A DNA stretch of 64,000 bases, taken from positions 1 through 64,000 of the forward strand of contig NZ_SMKW01000019.1 in the NCBI RefSeq assembly GCF_004348985.1, read 5' to 3'. Positions 16,563-23,580 of this stretch are shown in pieces. How positions within the stretch are numbered: position 1 is the stretch's first letter; each line of letters starts with the position of its first letter. This stretch comes from Saccharopolyspora elongata. GTDB lineage: Bacteria > Actinomycetota > Actinomycetes > Mycobacteriales > Pseudonocardiaceae. A model generated the notes under the pieces. The model did no database searches. It saw nothing but the letters and a program-made list of their open reading frames with translations, and was not told the DNA's origin. The position numbers were made by a program, and so were the translations under genes.

Positions 16563-17399
16563 ATGATGAACGAGTCGGCGAATGTCGGTCACCACCAGCA
16601 CCACGCCCACCAGGGCCACGCGGCCGGTCACGAGCACCACGGTCAGCACGGTCACGCGGGCGCTCATCAGGGCCACGGGGCCGGGGGTGTGCCGCAGGGG
16701 CTGCAGATCACGAAGGACGGGTACACCTTCGTGCCGGAGACGACCCGGTTGGCGGCGGGCGGCGTCGCCGACTACCGGTTCCGGATCCTCGGGCCCGACG
16801 GTGCCGCGCTGACCTCGCTGGCCGAGGTGCACGGCAAGAAGATCCACCTCATCGTCGTCCGCCGGGACCTCACCGGGTTCTGGCACGTGCACCCCGTCGA
16901 GGTGGGCGGCGGCGCCTGGTCGGTGCCGCTGGAGCTCGCGGAAGCCGGGGAGTACCGGGTCTTCATCGACTTCCAGCCGGAAGGCGGGCCCGCGCTCACC
17001 CTCGGCGCGGACCTGGCGGTCGCCGGTGACTACCGGCCGCGCCCGGTGCCGGAGGTCGCCGCCGTCTCGGCGGTCGACGGCTACGAGGTCGAGCTCGGTG
17101 GGGCGCTGGTCGCCGGCCAGGCGAACCCGCTCGCCCTCGTGGTGCGCCGCGACGGCGCGCCGGTCACCGACCTGCAGCCGTACCTCGGCGCCTACGGGCA
17201 CCTGGTCGCGCTCCAGCTGGGAGACCTGGCGTACCTGCACGTCCACCCGGACGGTTCGCCGGAGGATGGTGTGACCCGGCCGGGCCCCGAGGTCGCGTTC
17301 CACGCGGAAGTGCCGGGTCCGGGCACCTATCGCTTGTTCCTCGACTTCAAGCACGCGGGGAAGGTCCGCACCGCTCAGTTCACCGCGGTCGCCGAGTAG
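16563..17399 (+). CDS. His-rich, duplicated HVHP-domain protein, copper-regulated
   Basis: A 278-residue protein without signal peptide or membrane helix. Residues about 10-40 hold roughly a dozen His in short HH, HQH and GHGAGG units, a likely metal-binding tail. Two homologous beta-rich domains follow. The first has KKIHLIVVRRDLTGFWHVHP and GEYRVFIDFQPEGG; the second has GHLVALQLGDLAYLHVHP and GTYRLFLDFKHAGK. The repeated HVHP motifs look like metal ligands. A perfect CsoR-type box precedes it and two follow it. I infer a cytosolic copper-buffering or copper-handling role; the family has no function I can name. Tandem ATGs at 16563 and 16566 are both possible starts. Confidence 0.75.
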   Translation: MMNESANVGHHQHHAHQGHAAGHEHHGQHGHAGAHQGHGAGGVPQGLQITKDGYTFVPETTRLAAGGVADYRFRILGPDGAALTSLAEVHGKKIHLIVVRRDLTGFWHVHPVEVGGGAWSVPLELAEAGEYRVFIDFQPEGGPALTLGADLAVAGDYRPRPVPEVAAVSAVDGYEVELGGALVAGQANPLALVVRRDGAPVTDLQPYLGAYGHLVALQLGDLAYLHVHPDGSPEDGVTRPGPEVAFHAEVPGPGTYRLFLDFKHAGKVRTAQFTAVAE

Positions 17400-17408
17400 T
17401 CCACCGAT

Positions 17409-17425
17409 ATACCCCCTGCGGGTAT
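17409..17425. promoter_or_regulatory. CsoR-type copper operator, first of a tandem pair
   Basis: ATACCCCCTGCGGGTAT lies immediately after the stop of the His-rich gene and about 55 bp upstream of the CopZ-like start. Confidence 0.7.
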
Positions 17426-17430
17426 GGTTG

Positions 17431-17447
17431 ATACCCTGCCGGGGTAC
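17431..17447. promoter_or_regulatory. CsoR-type copper operator, second of a tandem pair
   Basis: ATACCCTGCCGGGGTAC starts 22 bp after the previous box (two helical turns), so two CsoR tetramers could bind the same DNA face upstream of the CopZ-like gene. Confidence 0.65.
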
Positions 17448-17479
17448 TGATCAAGTTCGTTCCCAGAAGAGGAGATCCG

Positions 17480-17686
17480 ATGAGTGAGAGCACCTTCGTC
17501 GTCAAGGGCATGACGTGCTCGGGTTGCATGAGCAAGGTGACGTCCGCGGTCACGGGCGTCGAGGGCGTCACCGACGTCGACGTGGACATCAGCAACGGCG
17601 AGCTCACGGTCGTCAGCGCCTCGCCGGTCGACCCGGACGCGATCCGCAAGGCCGTCAACGAAGCCGGATACCAGGTCGCGGGCTGA
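17480..17686 (+). CDS. CopZ-like heavy-metal-associated (HMA) copper chaperone
   Basis: A 68-residue protein that is a single ferredoxin-like HMA domain. The metal-binding loop KGMTCSGCMSKV has the canonical GMTCxxC motif, which binds Cu(I) through two thiolates. The strands GVTDVDVDISNGELTVVS and the end AGYQVAG follow the CopZ pattern. An AAGAGGAG-like site precedes the ATG. Two tandem CsoR-type boxes sit upstream. A copper-exporting P-type ATPase, the usual partner, is not in the window, nor is a csoR gene, so the rest of the circuit must be elsewhere. Confidence 0.9.
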   Translation: MSESTFVVKGMTCSGCMSKVTSAVTGVEGVTDVDVDISNGELTVVSASPVDPDAIRKAVNEAGYQVAG

Positions 17687-17699
17687 CGGCGGCGAATCG

Positions 17700-17942
17700 A
17701 TGAGCGATCCGACCCCGGCCGAGCCGCCCGTGGTGATCAAAACCGTGGACAACGGGCCGTACCAGGTCAAAGGACCCGTCAAGATCGTCGACCACGAGAA
17801 CAACACCTACGAGCTCGGCCCCGGCCGCACCCGGCTGCTGTGCCGATGCGGGCTCTCGGCGAAGAAGCCGTTCTGCGACGGATCGCACGCGCGGGAAGGA
17901 TTTTCCGCGGCGGAGCGGGCCGGCGAGAAGGCAGCGGAATAG
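17700..17942 (+). CDS. CDGSH iron-sulfur domain protein
   Basis: An 80-residue protein with a C-terminal CDGSH-type zinc-finger-like motif, RLLCRCGLSAKKPFCDGSH, in which three Cys and one His coordinate a redox-active, pH-labile [2Fe-2S] cluster. The N-terminal half (VVIKTVDNGPYQVKGPVKIVDHE) is the usual leading beta-part of the bacterial single-domain form. It begins 13 bp after the CopZ-like gene and is very likely co-transcribed. Copper damages Fe-S clusters, so co-regulation of a CDGSH protein with copper handling makes physiological sense, although its electron partner is unknown. Confidence 0.9.
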   Translation: MSDPTPAEPPVVIKTVDNGPYQVKGPVKIVDHENNTYELGPGRTRLLCRCGLSAKKPFCDGSHAREGFSAAERAGEKAAE

Positions 17943-17950
17943 CAAGGGGC

Positions 17951-17990
17951 GAAAAAGGCCGGTGGCGGAACGACCGCCGCCGGCCTTTTC
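17951..17990. terminator. Terminator after the copper operon
   Basis: A stem with AAAAGGCCGG and CCGGCCTTTT as outer arms plus an inner GGCGG/CCGCC pairing lies just after the CDGSH stop codon. It carries a T-run on both strands, so it can serve both directions. Confidence 0.8.
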
Positions 17991-18008
17991 GCAGCAAGCG
18001 CCACGCGG

Positions 18009-18590
18009 TCAGGGCGTCGCGGTGGAATCCGCCGCGCCTCTGGAGAGGTGGCGGGCCAGCCAGAGGACGATGACGACCAGCAATGCGATCACGGCATACG
18101 GCGGGAGCCAGCAAGCCGCCGCTGACGCGACACCGAGGGCCGCGGCTCCGGTGGCCCGCGGGAGCCAGCCGGTGCCGGTCTCGACCCGGAGCGCGGCCGC
18201 CGCCCGGCACCAGATGCGGAGCACCGCACCGGCCATCCACAAGACGGCCGGGACGGCGAACCAGGCCAGCACCCGGCGGAAATGTCTGCGGAGGCCGGGC
18301 CTCGGGGCGGTCACCGCGGCGTAGCCGCCGGGGCTGGCGCGAAGTACGTCGACCGCGCCGTCGAGGAGGCCACGCCGTTCTGCGAGGAGAACCTCGCGGG
18401 CCAGTCCTGAGCAGTCCGTCCTCGGTGCACTCAAAGTGAAGAACGCCGCCTTCCCCGGTGATCGCCGGGAACGAGCCTGACGACCGGCGGCGATCGGACC
18501 CGTGAGCGTTTTGCGCTGCTGTGGCAGCACAAAGCGCTCACGGGTGGTTTTAGAGGTGAGTTCGCGGGTCCCAGGGGGCGCACATGACAT
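18009..18590 (-). CDS. Putative small membrane protein, N-terminus uncertain
   Basis: The C-terminal part from about residue 65 looks coding: LLAERRGLLDGAVDVLRASP, a basic segment, a hydrophobic helix (FAVPAVLWMAGAVLRIW) and a long hydrophobic pair ending in YAVIALLVVIVLWLARHLS. The N-terminal 60 residues overlap a strong hairpin at 18498-18545 and look non-coding. No good start codon with a ribosome site exists between that hairpin and the conserved-looking part; a GTG at 18311 would give only about 100 residues. It may therefore be a gene that has lost its 5' end. I do not recognise the family. Confidence 0.35.
   Translation of the reverse strand: MSCAPPGTRELTSKTTRERFVLPQQRKTLTGPIAAGRQARSRRSPGKAAFFTLSAPRTDCSGLAREVLLAERRGLLDGAVDVLRASPGGYAAVTAPRPGLRRHFRRVLAWFAVPAVLWMAGAVLRIWCRAAAALRVETGTGWLPRATGAAALGVASAAACWLPPYAVIALLVVIVLWLARHLSRGAADSTATP
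18498..18545. terminator. Long near-perfect hairpin
   Basis: Arms of about 21 nt (ACCCGTGAGCG...GCTGC and GCAGC...CGCTCACGGGT) pair with two mismatches around a 4-nt loop, followed by a GGTTTT run. It has the look of a terminator, or of a dispersed hairpin repeat of the kind found between genes in Pseudonocardiales. Confidence 0.55.
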
Positions 18591-18774
18591 CCGTCATGAT
18601 CGACCCGTGCGTACTGCAGGCGAACTCGTGAACCGCGGCACTCCTCGCGGTCACACCAACCCGCGAGGATGAAGGCGTGCATGTGACGACCGCCCTGACC
18701 CCGCCGGCCCGTGATCCGTTCGGTCCCCGACGGCGGGATGCGGAGCACGGGCGCCTGGTCGGTGGTCAGCGCGC

Positions 18775-19082
18775 GGGTTCCTCCCGAAGACCGCGTCCTC
18801 CCGCACTCTCGACCAGGTCGTGCGGAAGGTCGCGAGCGGCGGTCGGCACGTCGCCCCCGAGCTCGCGGCCGAGACGATCAGCGCCGGCGACTCGCCGCTG
18901 AGTCCGCGCGAGGCCGATGTCCTCGCCCTGGCGCGCGACGGCACGTCGTCGACGAGATCGCGCAACGCGTATCGCTCTCCCGCGGGACCGTGCGGAAATA
19001 CCTCGCGGCCGCCGTCGCGAAGCTCGGCGCGGCGAACCGGCACGATGCTGCTCGCATCGCCGTGGAGAAGGGCTCGATCTGA
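18775..19082 (+). pseudogene. Broken NarL/DesR-type response regulator, C-terminal part
   Basis: Frame one reads FLPKTASSRTLDQVVRKV, then HVAPELAAETISAGDSPLSP and READVLALARDG: the end of a receiver domain and the first LuxR helices. After about 18948 the match moves to another frame: VVDEIAQRVSLSRGTVRKYL followed by AAAVAKLGAANRHDAARIA and the stop at 19082. Together they give the LuxR-type helix-turn-helix of DesR-like regulators with one frameshift. The receiver domain, with its phospho-accepting Asp, is missing upstream, and no partner histidine kinase is present. The gene is both truncated and frameshifted, hence non-functional. Confidence 0.7.
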
Positions 19083-19146
19083 AACGACACCGCGCAAGTG
19101 TGACCGTCTATTCCAGACATGCCGTGCCTGTTCCCGGGCACCTCTT

Positions 19147-19331
19147 GGAGTTCGTTTCAGCGTGGCTCCGCCCGCCTCACCGCGAAGGTGCCAATGCCTG
19201 GCACCGATGGCGGTTTCGCGCGAAACCGCCATCCCGCCTCACGTGGAGTGGCGGTTTCGCGCGAAACCGGCGCCCAGCGCTCCGGACGGCCACGTCTCGC
19301 ACGTGCCCAGGCACCCTTCTGGGACGACCCC
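19147..19331. repeat. Intergenic palindromic repeat element, copy 1
   Basis: A 185-bp element that aligns with copy 2 (31951-32117) and partly with copy 3 (26954-27066). It starts GGAGTTCGTTTC and ends with TTCTGGGACGACCCC. Inside is a 28-bp perfect palindrome at 19206-19233 centred on TTTCGCGCGAAA, a second near-identical palindrome at 19250-19272, and the sequence CCTCACGTGGAG between them. It lies between the response-regulator remnant and the oxidoreductase gene. No coding capacity was seen. Confidence 0.75.
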
Positions 19332-19369
19332 TTTTAGTACGTTGGAGGGGACGGCGAAGGGGAGTGGGC

Positions 19370-20272
19370 ATGCGGGCGTACGGATTTTCTGCAGCGGGCG
19401 GGCCGGAGAAGGAAACCTTCCTCGACGTCCTGGTGCCTGTTCCTGGCCCGGGCGAGCTGCTCGTCCGGGTGCGCGCGGCGGGCGTGAACCCGGGGGACTG
19501 GCGGCTTCGAGAGGGCTCCTACGGCGTGGCCGGGCCCGCCGTGCTGGGCCGCGAGGTGGCAGGGACCATCACCGCGCTCGGGCCCGGGGTCGAGGGGTTC
19601 TCGGTCGGTGACGAGGTGTTCGGCGGTTGCCCCGGGATGGTCGGCGGCTGGGCCGAGCAGGCGCTGGTCACCGCGTCGTTCGCGGCGCATCGACCGGACG
19701 AGGTGTCGCCGGAGGAGGCCGCGGTGCTGCCCGTGGCGGCCGGTACCGCGCACGACGCGCTGGAGGACCTCGGCCTGGATGCCGGGGCGACGCTGCTGGT
19801 CAACGGGGCCGGCGGCGGCGTCGGGATTCCGGTCGTGCAGCTCGCGCGAGCCAGGGGGATCAACGTCGTCGGGGTCGCCAGCCCGGCCAAGCACGGGCTG
19901 GTGGCGGGATTCGGGGCCGTCCCGGTCGCTTATGGCGACGGTGTCCTGGATCGGGTGCGCGCCGCCGCTCCGGGCGGGGTCGACGCCGTCTTCGACCTCG
20001 TCGGTGGCGAGGCCCTGCGCACCGTGGCGGGTCTGGTCGCGGACCGCACCAAGCTGCGCTCGGTGGCCGACAAGCTGTTGGCCCGCGAGCTCGGCGGCGG
20101 CGAGGTCGAACGGGACCGGAGCACGGCCGTCCTCACCGAGCTCGCCCGGCTGGTCGCGACGAAGGCGTTGGACCCGCACGTCACGCAGGTCCGGCCGCTC
20201 GACGAAGCAGGCGAAGCCCTCGCCCAGGTCGAGAACGGGCACGCGGTCGGCAAGATCGTCCTCGTTCCCTGA
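19370..20272 (+). CDS. Zinc-free quinone oxidoreductase (MDR superfamily)
   Basis: A 300-residue medium-chain reductase. The N-terminal GroES-like domain has GELLVRVRAAGVNPGDWRLR and GREVAGTITALGPGVEGFSV. The Rossmann part carries LLVNGAGGGVGIPVVQLARA, the AxxGGVG type used for NADPH. The zinc-ligand cysteines of alcohol dehydrogenases are absent, which places it in the quinone oxidoreductase branch that reduces quinones or enones. The ATG at 19370 has an AAGGGGAG site. It directly follows a repeat element and precedes an ECF sigma gene by about 70 bp; whether they share a transcript is unclear. Confidence 0.88.
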   Translation: MRAYGFSAAGGPEKETFLDVLVPVPGPGELLVRVRAAGVNPGDWRLREGSYGVAGPAVLGREVAGTITALGPGVEGFSVGDEVFGGCPGMVGGWAEQALVTASFAAHRPDEVSPEEAAVLPVAAGTAHDALEDLGLDAGATLLVNGAGGGVGIPVVQLARARGINVVGVASPAKHGLVAGFGAVPVAYGDGVLDRVRAAAPGGVDAVFDLVGGEALRTVAGLVADRTKLRSVADKLLARELGGGEVERDRSTAVLTELARLVATKALDPHVTQVRPLDEAGEALAQVENGHAVGKIVLVP

Positions 20273-20344
20273 GCGGACCGTCGCCGCCCTTCTGGCCGAC
20301 CGCGACAACACTTCCGCCGTTGCCGGCCACTGGGGAGTGTGACC

Positions 20345-20932
20345 ATGCAATGGACCGGAGCGAGGTCGTCGGCGGAGTCCGCCGACGACTTCGAAGACGG
20401 TGACCTCTGGGCGCGCGCGGCACGCGACGACGACGGGGCCTTCGGCGTCCTGTTCGAGCGGCACGTGCAAGCGGTGTGGAACCACGCCTACCGGCTGACG
20501 GGTTCCTGGAGCGCCGCCGAAGACCTGACGTCGAACACCTTCCTCATCGCCTGGCGCAAGCGCGCCGAGGTCGTCCTGGTGCGGGACAGCCTGCTGCCGT
20601 GGCTCTACACGGTGGCCGGGAACCTCGCGCGAACGGAGCGCCGGGGCGCGAGCCGGCGGTTGCGGCTGCTGCGCCGCATTCCCGAACCGGACGTGGTGTC
20701 GGACCACGCCGATGCCGTCGCCGACCAGCTCGACGGCGAGGCGCGGCTGAAGCAGGTGATCGATGCCGTGCGCACGCTGCCGCGAGCGCAGCGGCAGGTC
20801 GTGGAGCTGTGCCTGCTCGGCGACCTGTCGATCGCGGATGCGGCGGTGCTGCTCAAGGTCGCCGAGGTCACCGTTCGTTCGCATCTGTCCCGGGCGAAGG
20901 CCCAGCTGCGCGACCTGGTGGAGGAGAAATGA
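20345..20932 (+). CDS. ECF RNA polymerase sigma factor
   Basis: A 195-residue extracytoplasmic-function sigma factor. Region 2 includes FGVLFERHVQAVWNHAYRLT and the DNA-melting segment with AEDLTSNTFLIAWRKR. Region 4 has LPRAQRQVVELCLLGDLSIA followed by ADAAVLLKVAEVTVRSHLSR, the -35-binding helix-turn-helix. The ATG at 20345 is 7 nt after GGGGAG; an in-frame GTG at 20339 is too close to that site. The stop overlaps the start of the next gene by 4 nt (ATGA), indicating coupled translation with a membrane-anchored partner that probably controls its activity. No promoter motif for self-activation was recognised. Confidence 0.92.
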   Translation: MQWTGARSSAESADDFEDGDLWARAARDDDGAFGVLFERHVQAVWNHAYRLTGSWSAAEDLTSNTFLIAWRKRAEVVLVRDSLLPWLYTVAGNLARTERRGASRRLRLLRRIPEPDVVSDHADAVADQLDGEARLKQVIDAVRTLPRAQRQVVELCLLGDLSIADAAVLLKVAEVTVRSHLSRAKAQLRDLVEEK

Positions 20933-22263
20933 ACGACGAGCCACGGCTTCCCCCGCGACGAGAACTCCCACCCGAGGTCCGCGCGCGGTTGCGCGGCAGG
21001 GTCGAGGCCGGGATGTCGGCGCGCCACCGCGGCCGGGTGGTGGCGGCTTCGGCCGCGGTCGTCCTGCTCGCCGCCGGTGCCGTGATCGGTGTGCAGGTCG
21101 CCCGCTCGCAGCTCGTCGAGACGCCCGCCGCCGCGCCGCCCGACGCCACGACCAGGACGCTCGACCGGTGCTGGAACGCGGTTCGCGCCGCGGGCAAGAC
21201 CGGCCAGGTGCCGGATCGGAGCGAATGGGTCAACGCGTCCATCACGGAGCAGGGCGACGATGTCGTCGCCGCGTTCACCGCGGGCGGCAAGCCCGTCTTC
21301 TGCGAGACGACGTCGACGACGGTGACGATGTCCGACCCGAACGCGGAACCCTCCTACGCCACCGGAAGCCGCACCGCGTTGTTGCTCTACACCAGCACCG
21401 GGGTGGCCGCCGGCGTCGCCGATCCCACGTGGCCCCGGATCATGCTGTCCATGCCGGACGGCCTGGGTGTTTCGGAGAGCGACGTCGCGACGGACACGCG
21501 GCAGTTCACCAGCTTCACGCTGACGAACCCGGCGACCACCCGGCTCTGGGCGCAACGACTGGACGAGTACAAGCCGGAGCCGTCGGGCCAGGGCGAGCCG
21601 GGGCAGCCGGGGCAGGGTGAGCCGGGGCGGCCAGGGCAGGGCGAACCGGAGCTGTCGGGGCAGGGTGAGCCGGAACAGCCGAGGCAGGGCCAAGGGAGGG
21701 TCAACTGGCCCCGCGCCGAACTGCCCGCGCCGCCGGCGCCGCTGCTCAGCCTGATCGACCGCGCCGGGGACCGGACTTCGCCGGCGGGCAGGGCGCTCGG
21801 CGAATGCCTGGCCGGGCTCGCCGAGCCGCCTGCCGACCGGGACGGCTACCAGCCCGGCGTCCTCGTCGAGGACGGGCCGTACCGGGTGGTGCTGGGCCGG
21901 ACCGCGCAGCACGCGGTGGCCTGCACCACGGAGCCGGATCCGGCCAACCCAGCGGGCAAGATCCACCGGCTGCACACCGACACCTTCGTCGGCCAGTCCA
22001 TCCCGGTTCGCCGCCTCGCGGTGCCCGGATTGGGCAAGGACGGCGAGAAGATCGCGTTCGTCGGCATCGTGCCCCCGTCGGGGGCCTCCATGATCGCCGA
22101 CTTCTCGCTGGGGCAGCCGTCGGACGTGCCGGTCGCGAACGGGACGTTCGGGATGTGGCTGCCGGAAGGGGCGAAGCCCCTCTCCCCGGACGGAACCACG
22201 TGGGTCCTGGCGCTGGACGGCGAGAGGCTGCCGTTGTTCAACGGATTCGTGCCGTTGAAGTGA
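20929..22263 (+). CDS. Membrane-anchored putative anti-sigma/sensor protein
   Basis: A 444-residue protein translationally coupled to the ECF sigma factor. About 35 cytoplasmic residues come first (LPPEVRARLRGRVEAGMSA), then one transmembrane helix (VVAASAAVVLLAAGAVIGV) and a large extracellular region. That region holds two Cys-containing globular parts separated by a low-complexity linker of about 40 residues built from GQGEPGQP-like units (DNA 21588-21700). The N-terminal segment lacks the HxxxCxxC zinc motif of ZAS anti-sigma factors. Coupling and topology suggest that it holds the sigma factor and responds to an envelope signal; I know no named family for the extracellular part. Confidence 0.7.
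   Translation: MNDEPRLPPRRELPPEVRARLRGRVEAGMSARHRGRVVAASAAVVLLAAGAVIGVQVARSQLVETPAAAPPDATTRTLDRCWNAVRAAGKTGQVPDRSEWVNASITEQGDDVVAAFTAGGKPVFCETTSTTVTMSDPNAEPSYATGSRTALLLYTSTGVAAGVADPTWPRIMLSMPDGLGVSESDVATDTRQFTSFTLTNPATTRLWAQRLDEYKPEPSGQGEPGQPGQGEPGRPGQGEPELSGQGEPEQPRQGQGRVNWPRAELPAPPAPLLSLIDRAGDRTSPAGRALGECLAGLAEPPADRDGYQPGVLVEDGPYRVVLGRTAQHAVACTTEPDPANPAGKIHRLHTDTFVGQSIPVRRLAVPGLGKDGEKIAFVGIVPPSGASMIADFSLGQPSDVPVANGTFGMWLPEGAKPLSPDGTTWVLALDGERLPLFNGFVPLK
21588..21700 (+). repeat. In-frame tandem repeat coding for a GQGEP linker
   Basis: Imperfect direct repeats of about 24 bp (unit like GGGCAGGGTGAGCCGG) encode four to five GQGEPxxP units inside the sigma partner protein. Such repeats are prone to length variation between strains. 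Confidence 0.7.
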
Positions 22264-22274
22264 TGGGGAAGCGG

Positions 22275-22308
22275 CCGGGCGGGCGGCTTTTCGAAGCCGC
22301 CCGCCCGG
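22275..22308. terminator. Bidirectional terminator with TTCG loop
   Basis: A perfect 15-bp inverted repeat (CCGGGCGGGCGGCTT and its complement) around a TTCG tetraloop, between the convergent sigma-partner and P450 genes. Confidence 0.85.
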
Positions 22309-22321
22309 TTTCCGCCGGAGC

Positions 22322-23539
22322 TCACCAGGTGACGGGCAGCTCTCGAATCCCGTAGAAGACCGCATCCTGTTTGAACACAAGCTGTTCCGGTGGTACGGCC
22401 AGCTCCAGAGTCGGTATGCGCCGGTAGAGGGTGCCGTACACGACCTGCAGCTCGACCCGGGCCAGCGCGTGGCCGAGGCAGTGGTGCGCGCCGTGGCCGA
22501 AAGCGACGTGGTGGCGGGCCTTTCGGTGGATGTCGAGCGCGTCGGGGTCCGGGAACGCCGCGGGATCCCGGTTGGCGGTGCTCTTCACCGCGATGATGCC
22601 TTCGCCCGCGCGGATGGTCCGCCCGCCGACCTCCAGGTCCTCCCGCGCGACGCGGCGGGCTTCGGTGTGGGTGATGGACAGGTAGCGCAGGAGTTCCTCC
22701 ACCGCGTTGGCCACCAGCGCGGGATCGTCGCTGTCCCGGACCGCGTGGAACTGCTCCGGGTGCGTCAGCAGCGCGACGGTGCCCAAGGCGATCATGCTCG
22801 CGGTGGTGTCGTGCCCGGCGACCAGGAGGAGCTGCCCCAGCACGGCGATCTCGCGCCGGGTCATCTTCCCGGTCCGGTAGTGCTCGACGGCCAGCTTGCT
22901 GAGCAGGTCCTCGCCCGGCTCGGCGTCCTTCGCGACCACCAGCTCCTCCAGGTAGGCGTTCAGCTCCTCGCTGGCGGCCACGGCGCGCAGGGGATCGGAC
23001 TCGTCCATGACGAGCGTGCGAGCAACCTCCTGGAAGAAATCGCGGTCGGCGTAGGGCACGCCGAGCAGCTCGCAGATCACCTGCGAGGGGACCGGCAGCG
23101 CGAGGGCCTCCACGAGGTCCACGGGTTTCGGGCCGGCGAGCAACGCGTCGACGAGCTCGTCGACGATCCGCTGGATGCCGGGCCGCAACGCCTCGATCTT
23201 CTTCGACGTGAACTCCGGGGTCAGCAACCGCCGCTGGGCGGTGTGCTCCGGCGCGTCCATCTGCATCAGCGTCTTCATCTCCGCGTCCCGCGCCTTGCTC
23301 ACCGCGTTGGTGTGCGGGAAACCGGGCTGCGCGACATCGACGCTGACGCGGGGATCGACCAGCAGCGCCCGGACATCCGCGTAGCGGGTGACCAGCCACG
23401 GCGTGCTGCCATCCCACAGCCTCACCCGTGACACCGGCGCCTGTTCCGCCAGCCCGGACAGCTCCGGCGCCGGGTCGAACGGGCAACCCCGCGCTCGGGC
23501 CATCGGGAACATCGGCGTCGTCGCCGCTGCGTCGTGCAT
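22322..23539 (-). CDS. Cytochrome P450 (CYP105-like)
   Basis: A 405-residue soluble bacterial P450. The N-terminal ARGCPFDPAPEL resembles CYP105 members. The I-helix oxygen-activation motif is LVAGHDTTASM, the ExxR is in EELLRYL, and the heme-thiolate loop FGHGAHHCLGHALAR carries the axial Cys. It would hydroxylate a hydrophobic substrate using external ferredoxin and reductase, which are not adjacent. I chose the ATG at 23539, which has a strong AAGGAG site. A longer form from 23584 overlaps the upstream MFS stop by 4 nt and may also be used. The gene sits in a pair with an exporter, suggesting processing and expulsion of one compound. Confidence 0.93.
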   Translation of the reverse strand: MHDAAATTPMFPMARARGCPFDPAPELSGLAEQAPVSRVRLWDGSTPWLVTRYADVRALLVDPRVSVDVAQPGFPHTNAVSKARDAEMKTLMQMDAPEHTAQRRLLTPEFTSKKIEALRPGIQRIVDELVDALLAGPKPVDLVEALALPVPSQVICELLGVPYADRDFFQEVARTLVMDESDPLRAVAASEELNAYLEELVVAKDAEPGEDLLSKLAVEHYRTGKMTRREIAVLGQLLLVAGHDTTASMIALGTVALLTHPEQFHAVRDSDDPALVANAVEELLRYLSITHTEARRVAREDLEVGGRTIRAGEGIIAVKSTANRDPAAFPDPDALDIHRKARHHVAFGHGAHHCLGHALARVELQVVYGTLYRRIPTLELAVPPEQLVFKQDAVFYGIRELPVTW

Positions 23540-23580
23540 CGAATCTCCTTGTGCCGGACTGTCATGTGCTGTCGGTTCGG

